From NCBI GenBank assembly GCA_023426765.1, contig JAEZBW010000533.1, positions 1-21,285 of the forward strand: a DNA stretch of 21,285 nt, given 5' to 3'. Under the pieces are notes generated by a model. The model searched no databases. It saw only the letters and a program-made list of their open reading frames with translations, and was not told the origin of the DNA. The DNA comes from Bacillota bacterium (lineage in GTDB: Bacteria; Bacillota; Clostridia; DSM-8532). A program made the position numbers and the translations under genes. Positions 8,010 through 16,353 of the stretch are shown here, one piece after another. Each line of letters begins with the position of its first letter. Position 1 is the stretch's first letter.

Positions 8010-8960
8010 ATGAAAAAGAATCTGTTTCTTATCGTCACCGCCATGTTGTTAATTTTTTCACTTGCATTGACGGGTTGTGGTACTAAAACCACACTGAAGA
8101 TGGCAACCGGCGGCACAACAGGTACATACTATGCTTACAGCGGTACTGTTTCCCAGGTCCTTGGTGAAAAAGTGGGAAATCTGAGCTTTGACGTTCAGTC
8201 CACCGGTGCATCCAAAGCCAACATCTATCTGGTGTCGGACAAGGAAGCCGATATCGCCATTGTTCAAAATGACGTCATGTACTATGCCTATAACGGCACC
8301 GACCTGTTTGCTGGTGAAAAGGTCGATGGGTTCTCGGCCATGGCCGGCTGTTATGCCGAGGTCTGTCAGATCGTATCCAAGGGAGGCATTGCTTCCGTTG
8401 CAGATCTGAAGGGAAAACGCGTTTCCGTTGGTGACGTTGGTTCCGGTGTTGAGTTCAATGCCCGCCAAATCCTGGATGCTTATGGCATCACCTTCGATGA
8501 TATTATTGTAAACAACCTCAGCTTTGCCGACAGCGCTACTGCGTTAAAGGATGGCAAGATCGACGCTTTCTTCTGTGTTGCCGGAGCTCCGACAACTGCT
8601 ATCGTTGAGCTTGCTACTTCCAATGCCATCAGTCTTATCGCTATTGATGACGAGCATGCTGCAAAGCTGATTGAAAAATATCCTTTCTACACCAAGTTCG
8701 ACATCCCCGCGGGTTCCTACAAGGGCGTTGATGCAGCAACCCAGACGGTTGCCGTTGTAGCTACCTATATCGTATCCAATGATCTGAGTGAGGATCTGGT
8801 ATACAAGATGACCAAAGCTTTATTTGAAAATAAAGCTCAAATAACCACAGGGCATCCAAAGGGAGCCGAGCTTGATCCGGCTTACGCAGTTTCCGGTATT
8901 TCCATCCCCATTCATCCCGGCGCTGCAAAATACTATAAAGAAGTCGGTGTTTTGAAGTAA
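8010..8960 (+). CDS. TAXI-family TRAP transporter substrate-binding lipoprotein
   Basis: This is the extracellular solute receptor of a TRAP importer, which passes its ligand to an ion-driven permease. The 316-residue protein starts with a lipoprotein signal (MKKNLF... with lipobox LTGC, lipidated Cys23), so it would be tethered to the outer face of the membrane. The TAXI signature is clear: MATGGTTGTYYAYSG at 31-45 and IAIVQNDVMYYAYNG at 82-96. It is followed after 2 nt by a DUF1850 gene and then the fused permease, a gene set typical of TAXI-TRAP systems. Characterised TAXI proteins bind small organic acids such as glutamate or 2-oxoglutarate, but the ligand cannot be read from the sequence. 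Confidence 0.93.
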   Translation: MKKNLFLIVTAMLLIFSLALTGCGTKTTLKMATGGTTGTYYAYSGTVSQVLGEKVGNLSFDVQSTGASKANIYLVSDKEADIAIVQNDVMYYAYNGTDLFAGEKVDGFSAMAGCYAEVCQIVSKGGIASVADLKGKRVSVGDVGSGVEFNARQILDAYGITFDDIIVNNLSFADSATALKDGKIDAFFCVAGAPTTAIVELATSNAISLIAIDDEHAAKLIEKYPFYTKFDIPAGSYKGVDAATQTVAVVATYIVSNDLSEDLVYKMTKALFENKAQITTGHPKGAELDPAYAVSGISIPIHPGAAKYYKEVGVLK

Positions 8961-8962
8961 AC

Positions 8963-9472
8963 ATGCCAAGAAAATGGGTTTTCACGGGGGCCGCGGTCGT
9001 GGTCACGATCATGGCCTCCGTTTTTATTCTTTATGCGTTTTCCACCCCGGCGCTTATTCTGAAAAACGCAGATACAGGGGAAATCATTACCGCATATCCT
9101 ATGGACAATGGGGATGAGTTCTCCATCACGTTTATCCACTCGGTGAATAAAAGTCCTGTTACCGATGTCTATCAAATTCAGGGTGGAGAAATTTATGTTG
9201 TACGGACGGAATACTATTCCTTTGGTGCCGGCGTGCAGACAGAGGTTGAAGAAGGACAGACGCTTGAATATGGGCCGGACGGTTCTATGATTGTCAGCGG
9301 CTTCAACCGGCGGATCGACAGGTTATCCTATATTGTGGGCACGGTTTCGGATCATACGCTGATGATCAGGGGGAAAACGGTCAGCCTGCGTGAGCTTTGC
9401 GGACAGAACACAACCGTGCGTTTTTTTTATCAAAGAAGGCTGCTGCTGAACACGAATACCGGTTCCAAATGA
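8963..9472 (+). CDS. DUF1850 protein associated with the TRAP transporter
   Basis: A 169-residue protein with one N-terminal membrane segment (about residues 7-26) and an outward-facing beta-rich domain. It carries the DUF1850 signature FIHSVNKSPVTDVY at 57-70. The start codon lies 2 nt after the stop of the binding-protein gene, so translation is probably coupled. DUF1850 genes are regularly found between TAXI receptors and fused TRAP permeases, and the protein is thought to be an accessory part of the transporter, although its exact role is not known. Confidence 0.85.
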   Translation: MPRKWVFTGAAVVVTIMASVFILYAFSTPALILKNADTGEIITAYPMDNGDEFSITFIHSVNKSPVTDVYQIQGGEIYVVRTEYYSFGAGVQTEVEEGQTLEYGPDGSMIVSGFNRRIDRLSYIVGTVSDHTLMIRGKTVSLRELCGQNTTVRFFYQRRLLLNTNTGSK

Positions 9473-9552
9473 AAAACCGGATCGTGGGAGCCGACATGGA
9501 AAGTCGGTTTCTGTACAAAGTGCATTCATGGTGATTAATATCCATAGCCATG

Positions 9553-9575
9553 CGGGTTCGTAGTTATGGAACCCG
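9553..9575. repeat. 7-bp inverted repeat between the DUF1850 and permease genes
   Basis: CGGGTTC (9553-9559) and GAACCCG (9569-9575) pair perfectly around a 9-nt loop within the 200-nt gap before the permease. With no T-run it could be a processing or attenuation site that adjusts permease expression relative to the binding protein. Confidence 0.35.
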
Positions 9576-9672
9576 GCGCTTAACAGATAAATTCGCTTTT
9601 CCGGACGTTCTCACAGATGTCCAGTTTCTGATTTGGAATGAGTATATATTTTGAATACAGGAGGGATGGCTA

Positions 9673-11622
9673 ATGTCTGAAATGCAAAAATCAACTCAAA
9701 CCTCTATGGGTGAAACCGAACAGATCAATGTTGAAGCATTGATGGCCGAATATGACCGCGAATCAAATACAAGGCATTATTCCGGGGTTCCACGGGTAGT
9801 GATCCGATATATACTGGCTGCTTTTGCCCTTTATGTGTTTTATATGAACCTGATCAGCGTATGGCCGGAGCAAATACGCAGGGCTTCCTTTGTGGGGCTG
9901 ATCATTTTTATGGCTTTTGCGCTTTACCCGGCAAAAAAGAAATCTGCAAAGCGGGAAAATTTTGTGCCGTGGTATGATGTGGCACTGGGCCTTATCGGTG
10001 CTGGATGCTTCTTCTATTATGTGATTAATTTTGAGGCTCTTGCAGTTAAAGCTACCCGTATTGGGCAAATAGATGTGATTGTCGGTATTATCGGCGTTCT
10101 AATCATTGCCGAGGTCTGCAGAAGGGTGGTAGGCCTGCCGATCCTCGTGGTGGCCGCAGCCTTTGTGATCTATGCATTTGCATCAGGCTACTCCATCAAC
10201 AGAATCATCTATACGCTCTTTTACACCCTGGATGGTGTGATCGGCACTCCCATCGGCGTATGCTCCACCTTCATCGTTCTGTTTATCATTTTAGGCTCTT
10301 TTCTTGAAAAAACAAATATCGGAACCTTCTTTATCGATATAGCAAATTCCATTGCAGGGCGCGCTACAGGCGGACCGGCCAAGGTTGCCGTCATCTCCAG
10401 CGCTCTGGAAGGAATGTACTCCGGCAGTTCTGTTGCCAATACGGTCGGTTCGGGCAGCGTAACCATCCCGGTAATGAAAAAAACCGGTTATGACAAAGAC
10501 TTTGCAGCTGCCGTTGAAGCCGCCGCTTCCACCGGAGGTCAGATCATGCCCCCCATCATGGGTGCAGCCGCATTCCTGATGGCTGAAATGACCGACACCT
10601 CGTATGCCACAATTGCGGTAGCGGCAATCTTTCCTGCCCTGCTGTATTTTACAGGCATTTTCCTGATGGTTCATTTTGAAGCAAAAAAAACAGGCCTGAA
10701 AGGGCTTCCGAAGGAATCCATTCCGAAGTTTTTCAAGCTGATGCTGGCAAAGGGATATCTGTTCCTTCCCATCGTCGTACTGATCACCACCATGTCCATC
10801 GGATACACCGCTTCCCGTGCTGCCTGTCTTGCCATTCTGGCCGCTATTGTCGTCAGTATGTTCCGGAAGGAAACCAGGCTGACACCGACAGGGTTTGTTG
10901 AATCTCTGGAGAGCGGGGCGAAAAACACCATCGGTGTTGCTGCAGCCTGTGCTATTGCCGGTATCATTGTGGGAATCGTATCATTAACCGGTATCGGCCT
11001 GAAGCTGGCCGACGGCCTCCTGATGCTTTCGGGCGGGATTGATATCTTTGCCCTGTTTCTGACGATGATCGCCTGTATCATTCTGGGCATGGGTGTTCCA
11101 ACAACGGCAAACTATGTCATCATGGCCACGATTACCGCACCGATTATTCTGAAAATAATTCCTGGAACACCGGTGCTCGCTGCACATATGTTTGTTTTTT
11201 ACTTCGGTATTGTTGCGGATATCACTCCGCCGGTAGCGCTGGCTGCATATGCCGGTTCCGCCATCTCGGGCGGGAACCCGATCCGTACGGGTGTTATTGC
11301 CACCCGGCTGGCTATCACCGCGTTTATCATTCCTTATATGTTTGTGCTCAACCCCGCAATGCTGCTGATTGATGCGTCATTTTTGCAGATCGCACAGTTC
11401 ATCTTCACCTCGATGATCGGAATGTTCGCTATTTCCGGAGGGCTGGAAGGTTTTATGAAACGGAAGCTTCCATGGTGGCAGAGAATTCTTGCCGTTGGTG
11501 CGGGGCTGATGCTGATTGAACCCAGGCTTCTGACCGATATCATTGGAATTGCCATTATCGGCATCGTCGTTGTACTGCAGTATGTTGTAAAGGAAAAACC
11601 GCAAGAAGCTGTTAATGCGTAA
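9673..11622 (+). CDS. Fused TRAP transporter permease (DctQ-DctM type)
   Basis: This 649-residue inner-membrane protein combines the small (DctQ-like, about residues 40-130) and large (DctM-like, about 135-600) TRAP subunits in one chain, as is normal for TAXI systems. It would import the ligand delivered by the upstream lipoprotein using an ion gradient. Conserved blocks of the fused family are visible: SSALEGMYSGSSVANTVGSG at 242-261, GGQIMPPIMGAAAFLMAE at 288-305, GMGVPTTANYVIMA at 472-485, and ADITPPVALAAYAGSAISGG at 515-534. The C-terminal third membrane-rich segment after 580 is also typical. ATG 9673 has a GGAGGG sequence just upstream. A 10-bp hairpin follows the stop codon. Confidence 0.95.
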   Translation: MSEMQKSTQTSMGETEQINVEALMAEYDRESNTRHYSGVPRVVIRYILAAFALYVFYMNLISVWPEQIRRASFVGLIIFMAFALYPAKKKSAKRENFVPWYDVALGLIGAGCFFYYVINFEALAVKATRIGQIDVIVGIIGVLIIAEVCRRVVGLPILVVAAAFVIYAFASGYSINRIIYTLFYTLDGVIGTPIGVCSTFIVLFIILGSFLEKTNIGTFFIDIANSIAGRATGGPAKVAVISSALEGMYSGSSVANTVGSGSVTIPVMKKTGYDKDFAAAVEAAASTGGQIMPPIMGAAAFLMAEMTDTSYATIAVAAIFPALLYFTGIFLMVHFEAKKTGLKGLPKESIPKFFKLMLAKGYLFLPIVVLITTMSIGYTASRAACLAILAAIVVSMFRKETRLTPTGFVESLESGAKNTIGVAAACAIAGIIVGIVSLTGIGLKLADGLLMLSGGIDIFALFLTMIACIILGMGVPTTANYVIMATITAPIILKIIPGTPVLAAHMFVFYFGIVADITPPVALAAYAGSAISGGNPIRTGVIATRLAITAFIIPYMFVLNPAMLLIDASFLQIAQFIFTSMIGMFAISGGLEGFMKRKLPWWQRILAVGAGLMLIEPRLLTDIIGIAIIGIVVVLQYVVKEKPQEAVNA

Positions 11623-11640
11623 AACATTATAAGTACAGTT

Positions 11641-11673
11641 AAGCCAGGGTGAAATTCTGAACCCTGGCTTTCT
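11641..11673. terminator. Hairpin between the TRAP and RiPP operons
   Basis: AAGCCAGGGT (11641-11650) and ACCCTGGCTT (11661-11670) form a perfect 10-bp stem with a 10-nt loop, followed by TCTGTC. It lies 19 nt past the permease stop and about 100 nt past the end of the oppositely oriented sulfotransferase gene, so it could stop transcription from both sides. The T-run is weak. Confidence 0.6.
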
Positions 11674-11773
11674 GTCAACAGACAGAGAACGGTTCTGTGC
11701 ATGCAAGGCATATAGCAGAAATCTATACAGACAAGACAGGGGACGGGTTAAACTATTGACCAGTGGGCAGGGC

Positions 11774-13681
11774 TCAGGTACTGCGGCTAAATTTGGCCAA
11801 GGAACCTGGGCCCCGCCCGGTGGCTTCGTAGTTTTGTAAGAGATTTAGGCTGTCAGGGGCCATGTTGATGTGGTGATGCTCGGTGAGGGTATCGACCGGA
11901 ACACCGATGAAATCCGCAAGCTTTGCCTGGCTGCGGGATAGTTCCGAGGTTTTAACGATAAGAGATCTTTCGGGCGGTAATAGCTTCAGGATTCTTGAAT
12001 TCAGATCGGCCCAGCTTTTCGCAAACATATCCACCAGAGGGTTCAGGTGCTGCTGAAGGTTTTCGTAGGAATTGAACCAGTTCCAGTCATACTCTCCAAA
12101 TAGAATCCGGCCGTAATTCAACATCCAGTCGGGCATTTCCTGTCCGATATCCAGAAAATGTTTTTTCCAGCGCGATATCATTCTCAGGAAGGAATTCACC
12201 CAGGAATAACAGTCACGGATTGTGAAAATGAACTTTGCCTGCGGGAACTCGTCGACCAGTATATGCAGATAAAAATGATTGAAACTGGCCGTGTCCATCT
12301 CCAGCTGCCCGATTTCATGGCGGTATCGGATATACTCCCGCAGGGTGCTTTCATTGATCCAGCCATCCTTCCATGCCGTAATCAGTTCTACCGATTCCCT
12401 TTCCTTATATTCGGCGACCGAATGGTAGTTGGAAAACAGAGCCATCATCGACGAGCAGCCCGACCTTGGCAAACCTACGTTATAGGCATGGAACCTGCGT
12501 GGGCTCGAAGACATATGCATAAGCACAAAAGGTGAACGGCTGATATATTGTGGTTCCTCTCCAGAGCCCATATCACTGGGTGACTGGTCGGGGTAAACCG
12601 AGCACAGTTGTGCCTTCAGTTCAGATGGCAGCACGAAAGCGGGGTAGGATTGCTGCCTCAATACGAAAATCCGCTTGTATGAGATCTGTGTGGGCAGCGA
12701 ATATCCTCCAGGAGGGACATCGCGCATTTTTTCGGTATTGTCGGCAACCTCCTTTAAGAATGCTGCAGTTTGTATAGGCTTCAGAAGCAGACAACAACGG
12801 CATAAATCCATTACCGCCGTGTCCCACAGCAGGGTTTCCTTCCGTCCGGCCTTTAGAAAGTCTGCACATATTGTAAGGAAGGTTGTATAATCTCCGTTCA
12901 GATAAGCGCTTTTCATTTGTCCCCAGGTAAATATCTCTTTTAATAGTTCCTGATCGGAAAAGAGCTTCCATGCGGTAAACTCTGAGAAGAGTGCCACAGC
13001 CTGTTTCTCCCACAGTGCAGCAAGAACCATACCCGCTTCACTGGCAAACTGAGCGGTTAAGGCTTGCCGGGAGGATTCATGGATTTGTTGTACAAGGCTT
13101 GGCGCCCATCCTGCTGATATCTGCAGATGGCTGCCACAACCTGCAAGATAGGAAATTGCCTCTCCGCACAGCTGCATAGCCAGACCTGTTTCGCCTGTCT
13201 TTCGGCAAACCCTGATATAGATCAGCACCTGCTGCAGCCTGAGGATATGTAAAAAGGCAATGGAATATTCCTGTTCCAGCAACTGAACCATGGAAAGCGC
13301 TTCCAGGATGGTTTCGCCTGTATGCGGATAGTTTTGCATATCGTATGAAAGCTCAGCCTGCGCTTGCAGTATGAATGCTGAACATAACAAATGCAGCAGC
13401 CGGGATTCAGTCTCCCTTTCCAGTAATTTACCTGCTTCAATCAAGGTGTTTTCGGATGCCTGAAACAGGTTTTGGGCACGCAGGTTATCCGCCAGGTTCA
13501 GAAGATGCATAATCGTGTGAAAAGTATTTTGCTCCTCTGCCGAAGCTGAAGATTGAATGCAGTCTGCAGCCTGTTTTTTCAGAGATGGCCCGCCGGTTTC
13601 ATCCAACAGCGGCACCGGTTGGTTCAGGCCCCGCCTGTATGCCATGATGGATTTGGCCAGAAGTGCGTTCAGATTGGACAT
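11774..13681 (-). CDS. Sulfotransferase with helical N-terminal domain, RiPP operon
   Basis: The C-terminal half (about residues 395-630 of 635) is a PAPS-dependent sulfotransferase. The 5'-phosphosulfate loop is VGLPRSGCSS at 402-411, and the 3'-phosphate-binding segment is FIFTIRDCYSWVNSF at 484-498. This family moves sulfate from PAPS to a hydroxyl or amine. The first 380 or so residues are mostly predicted helix with many Leu/Ala pairs, possibly TPR-like, and may bind the peptide or a partner protein. It is the last gene of the operon: 20 nt lie between the preceding radical SAM stop and this start, and its AAGGAT ribosome binding site falls in that gap. The likely substrate is the modified precursor peptide, whose core has Ser and Thr but no Tyr, though this is inference; a separate target such as a glycan is possible. 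Confidence 0.8.
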   Translation of the reverse strand: MSNLNALLAKSIMAYRRGLNQPVPLLDETGGPSLKKQAADCIQSSASAEEQNTFHTIMHLLNLADNLRAQNLFQASENTLIEAGKLLERETESRLLHLLCSAFILQAQAELSYDMQNYPHTGETILEALSMVQLLEQEYSIAFLHILRLQQVLIYIRVCRKTGETGLAMQLCGEAISYLAGCGSHLQISAGWAPSLVQQIHESSRQALTAQFASEAGMVLAALWEKQAVALFSEFTAWKLFSDQELLKEIFTWGQMKSAYLNGDYTTFLTICADFLKAGRKETLLWDTAVMDLCRCCLLLKPIQTAAFLKEVADNTEKMRDVPPGGYSLPTQISYKRIFVLRQQSYPAFVLPSELKAQLCSVYPDQSPSDMGSGEEPQYISRSPFVLMHMSSSPRRFHAYNVGLPRSGCSSMMALFSNYHSVAEYKERESVELITAWKDGWINESTLREYIRYRHEIGQLEMDTASFNHFYLHILVDEFPQAKFIFTIRDCYSWVNSFLRMISRWKKHFLDIGQEMPDWMLNYGRILFGEYDWNWFNSYENLQQHLNPLVDMFAKSWADLNSRILKLLPPERSLIVKTSELSRSQAKLADFIGVPVDTLTEHHHINMAPDSLNLLQNYEATGRGPGSLAKFSRST

Positions 13682-13701
13682 AGATACACATCCTTTTCGG
13701 G

Positions 13702-15174
13702 TTATTCGTTCCTGTGATCCCGCACAGCAGATTTCAGGCTCCAGGGTTTATTAAACCTGTTGCCGTGGGCTGCATTATACAATATGGCATGAGTGGTGAT
13801 TGCATCAGTGCTGTCCAGGGCAGGCCATAATGCCCAGTTCAGTTCTACCAGTGTCTTCCCGTGAAGAAGAGGAGCGTGCCGCCGGTATTCAGGAGTTCCG
13901 GGCACAAATGCGACCGGGGCGATTTCAGGGATGGCACCCATATCGCGAATCTCCCGGATGATCGTTGTCAGTTCAATCAGGTTGTCGTCCATAAAACCAA
14001 CCGGAAAGGAGCAATGAAAATCAGATAGATCAAAGCCGGCCTTCTGAAAGCTATCCACGGCATTGTAGAAGCTTCCCGGCGAATAGCTTTTTTGCAGTTG
14101 TCTGTTGGAATCGGTTTCCAGTTCACGGGGAAGGGTGAGGCCCCTTACACCGGCCTCGTGCATGATGGAAGCTAATTCCGGTGTTACTTTGTCAGGCTGT
14201 ATACCGCCGTAAAAATATAGGCTTGCATCCAGCTTCTGATGAATACACTCCTGCAAAAAATCCTGCAAATCAAAACACGCGACATTTGGGTCGATATTTA
14301 CAAAATGGGAGACACCATATCGTTCCTTCTTCAGTTTCAAATCCTGCACCAAAGCAGGAACATTCAGCCGGATGATCTCCTGATGCAATAAGCTGTTGAC
14401 ACAATGAGAGCAATGATTGTCACAGCCCAGATCCAGTTGAAACACCATATAATCCAGAGGCCCCTGAAACAGGGAGTAGTCCGGGAAAAGTAGTTCGGCC
14501 CCGGCGAACAGCCCCTTGAAAACTGACGCGCCGCTCTTGCTCTGCGCTTCCTCGGGAAATAATGTGGCATAGTTGCCTCCCAGGCGGATAACGGCTTCCG
14601 GAAAGACTCTTTTAGCGGTGCGGATGGTCTCATGAGCCAACTCATTGTTAAAGGTCATGTGGCAGGATACCCAGATCTCATCAGGCGTTGTCTGTTTTTT
14701 CAGCTCACCCTCCAGCCAGTGCATGGTTTTCCCCAAAATGTGGGTGTCTATATACAGCCTTAATCGGCTTGATCCCAAAGGAAGCTTTTTATAAGGCTGT
14801 GATTGCCAGGCGGGTTTGTCGGCGACGGGTTCCGTAATGGTTATGTTATTCTGTGAGCGATTATCGTTGTCACTTCGATGTATATCTGCGCTCGGTTCCG
14901 CGATGGATGTTTTTTTCTGTGATAGATTACCACTGCCACTTCGAGGTATATTCGCGCCTGGTTCTGTTATGACTGTATTTTTTCGTGTTTCAGCGGTGCC
15001 GGGAGTACTCCCGCCATCGTAATCCATACAGTCGATAAAGGCCGGTTCATTTCCCTGCAGCCTATGCCAGGCAATCAATTTCAGAATACTGGTGGGATGT
15101 GCAAACGAATACCAGCCCAACTGACATTCATTCACGCAGACCACCGGCGGATTGATAAACAGGATTCTTTTCAT
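13702..15174 (-). CDS. Radical SAM protein with B12-binding-like N-terminal fold
   Basis: A 490-residue protein. The 4Fe-4S radical SAM motif is Cys251, Cys255, Cys258 in LGCDNHCSHC (bases 14401-14424). The N-terminal part resembles cobalamin-binding radical SAM enzymes: it opens with RILFINPP, has HPTSILKLIAWHRLQGNEPAFIDC at 26-49 (shown in full because it is the family-like block, KLIAWHRLQGNEPAFIDC being its core), and later IRLGGNYATLFPEEA at 196-210. The cobalamin-ligating DxHxxG motif is not seen, so whether B12 binds is open. Residues 67-121 are a 22-residue tandem repeat that interrupts this fold. GGAGG 7 nt before the ATG gives a firm start. It may add a methyl group or make a crosslink on the precursor core. 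Confidence 0.8.
   Translation of the reverse strand: MKRILFINPPVVCVNECQLGWYSFAHPTSILKLIAWHRLQGNEPAFIDCMDYDGGSTPGTAETRKNTVITEPGANIPRSGSGNLSQKKTSIAEPSADIHRSDNDNRSQNNITITEPVADKPAWQSQPYKKLPLGSSRLRLYIDTHILGKTMHWLEGELKKQTTPDEIWVSCHMTFNNELAHETIRTAKRVFPEAVIRLGGNYATLFPEEAQSKSGASVFKGLFAGAELLFPDYSLFQGPLDYMVFQLDLGCDNHCSHCVNSLLHQEIIRLNVPALVQDLKLKKERYGVSHFVNIDPNVACFDLQDFLQECIHQKLDASLYFYGGIQPDKVTPELASIMHEAGVRGLTLPRELETDSNRQLQKSYSPGSFYNAVDSFQKAGFDLSDFHCSFPVGFMDDNLIELTTIIREIRDMGAIPEIAPVAFVPGTPEYRRHAPLLHGKTLVELNWALWPALDSTDAITTHAILYNAAHGNRFNKPWSLKSAVRDHRNE
14812..14976 (-). repeat. Tandem 22-codon (66-bp) repeat inside the radical SAM gene
   Basis: Two full imperfect units (residues 67-88 and 89-110) and a partial third (111-121) share the pattern TxITEPxADIxRS...NxSQ. 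They are low-complexity, hydrophilic and in frame. They separate the first beta-alpha unit of the N-terminal domain from the rest, so they probably form a surface loop. Confidence 0.8.
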
Positions 15175-15200
15175 GAAGAACCTCCGATAGATTTTGCTTA

Positions 15201-16295
15201 CTACTCAACCAACCAGTTGTTGGATGGCTGAATCCCGGGCCGATAAACAGCCAGGTATGCCTTGGCATCCTCCATGCCGCTGCTATGAAACCCCAGCTTG
15301 ATATGATGGATCATTTTAAACAGCAGCAGGCTTAGCGTGTCTGAGGATTCCTTTCTGCGGGAAGCAGGAAGGGGAAGGTCGCCAGGGTACCGCAGAAGTC
15401 CGGAGCGCTTTGACGGATGAATACAGACGAAATCATCCAACCTGTCCAATAAACAGGACCATGGATGGAGGTCCTTCCGATCCCAGTCCAGATAACACTC
15501 TATGCCGATTTTTTCAGATATCCCGGTTTCGGTGAGGTTCAGATCCACCGCCATTGTCCGAACCATAGGCGTAAGTACGTCTAAAGCCGCCTTTAATGCT
15601 CTTGTGTCGCCCTGCCAGCCCATATCGGCCAACCAATCCGGTATTTCATGGACACTTAATTTATTGATGCAGACCCTTACATCCCGGCAAGGCCTCCCAA
15701 GCATGGAACCAAGCTGAAACAGCTGTCCGGGCGGGGGGATGCTGCCGATGAAAGAAACAAGCTTATCCAGAGTTTCTGCCGGGAATTGCAGCAATTCGCC
15801 GGATTGTAATAAAAGCTCGCGCAGCTGGTGAATCGTCAAATCCGCGCTGCGAAAGCCCAGAAAAACCGAGGGCTGACCGATAAGCTCACTTGCGGCTTCG
15901 GGGGATACCGGCTTTTCAGTGTCAAACTCCAGCCACAGGTTCAGGATGTGGCTGTTCAGCAGGGATTGATCCTGCAGCCAATGTGAGGCAAATCTCCTGA
16001 TTTGCTGCCAAATCGGATGCATCCGGCACAACTGATCCAGGCCGGAGGCACACTCGCCTGTCAGAAGCCTGTGTCCTGTGGTATTTCTTTTAATTTCAAA
16101 CAGAATATCGGTTAAGGGAGCAGATTCATGCAACCGGCTTTCCAGACCCCAGAAATTGGTCAGTGCAGCCGGAAGCATGTCGGTAACAGCGGTTAGTCTG
16201 TGATAACCGTCATCGTTCAACAACTCGGAGGGTATGGTTTCATATATTAAGTTCAAATCTGCTGTCAGGCTTGTCTGATATTTGTCACATTCCAT
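15201..16295 (-). CDS. Unrecognised protein of the RiPP operon
   Basis: I do not recognise this 364-residue protein. It has no signal peptide, membrane segment or Cys-rich metal motif. The first 180 residues are mainly helical with many Leu. The middle holds GSMLGRPCRDVRVCINKL (196-213) and then IPDWLADMGWQGD (218-230), followed by alternating strand-like segments, KIGIECYLDWDRKD (262-275) and HIKLGFHSSG (331-340). It ends AYLAVYRPGIQPSNNW. The start at ATG 16295 follows GGAGG 10 nt upstream. It lies 58 nt after the epimerase and 26 nt before the second radical SAM gene, so it is almost certainly part of the same pathway. It could be a new modifying enzyme or a peptide-binding partner. Confidence 0.75.
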   Translation of the reverse strand: MECDKYQTSLTADLNLIYETIPSELLNDDGYHRLTAVTDMLPAALTNFWGLESRLHESAPLTDILFEIKRNTTGHRLLTGECASGLDQLCRMHPIWQQIRRFASHWLQDQSLLNSHILNLWLEFDTEKPVSPEAASELIGQPSVFLGFRSADLTIHQLRELLLQSGELLQFPAETLDKLVSFIGSIPPPGQLFQLGSMLGRPCRDVRVCINKLSVHEIPDWLADMGWQGDTRALKAALDVLTPMVRTMAVDLNLTETGISEKIGIECYLDWDRKDLHPWSCLLDRLDDFVCIHPSKRSGLLRYPGDLPLPASRRKESSDTLSLLLFKMIHHIKLGFHSSGMEDAKAYLAVYRPGIQPSNNWLVE

Positions 16296-16353
16296 CGTGC
16301 ATCATCCTCCGGCAGCGCATGGGTAAAACATGCATGGAACGAGGCCGTGTGGT

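Noticed and set aside
9541..9590. GGTTCGTA with flanking pairs looks like a tRNA T-arm
   Set aside because: No acceptor, D or anticodon arms can be drawn around it, so only a 7-bp inverted repeat is supported.
13702..15174. Firm call of a B12-dependent methyltransferase
   Set aside because: The N-terminal fold is similar, but the DxHxxG motif is not found, so the reaction is left open.
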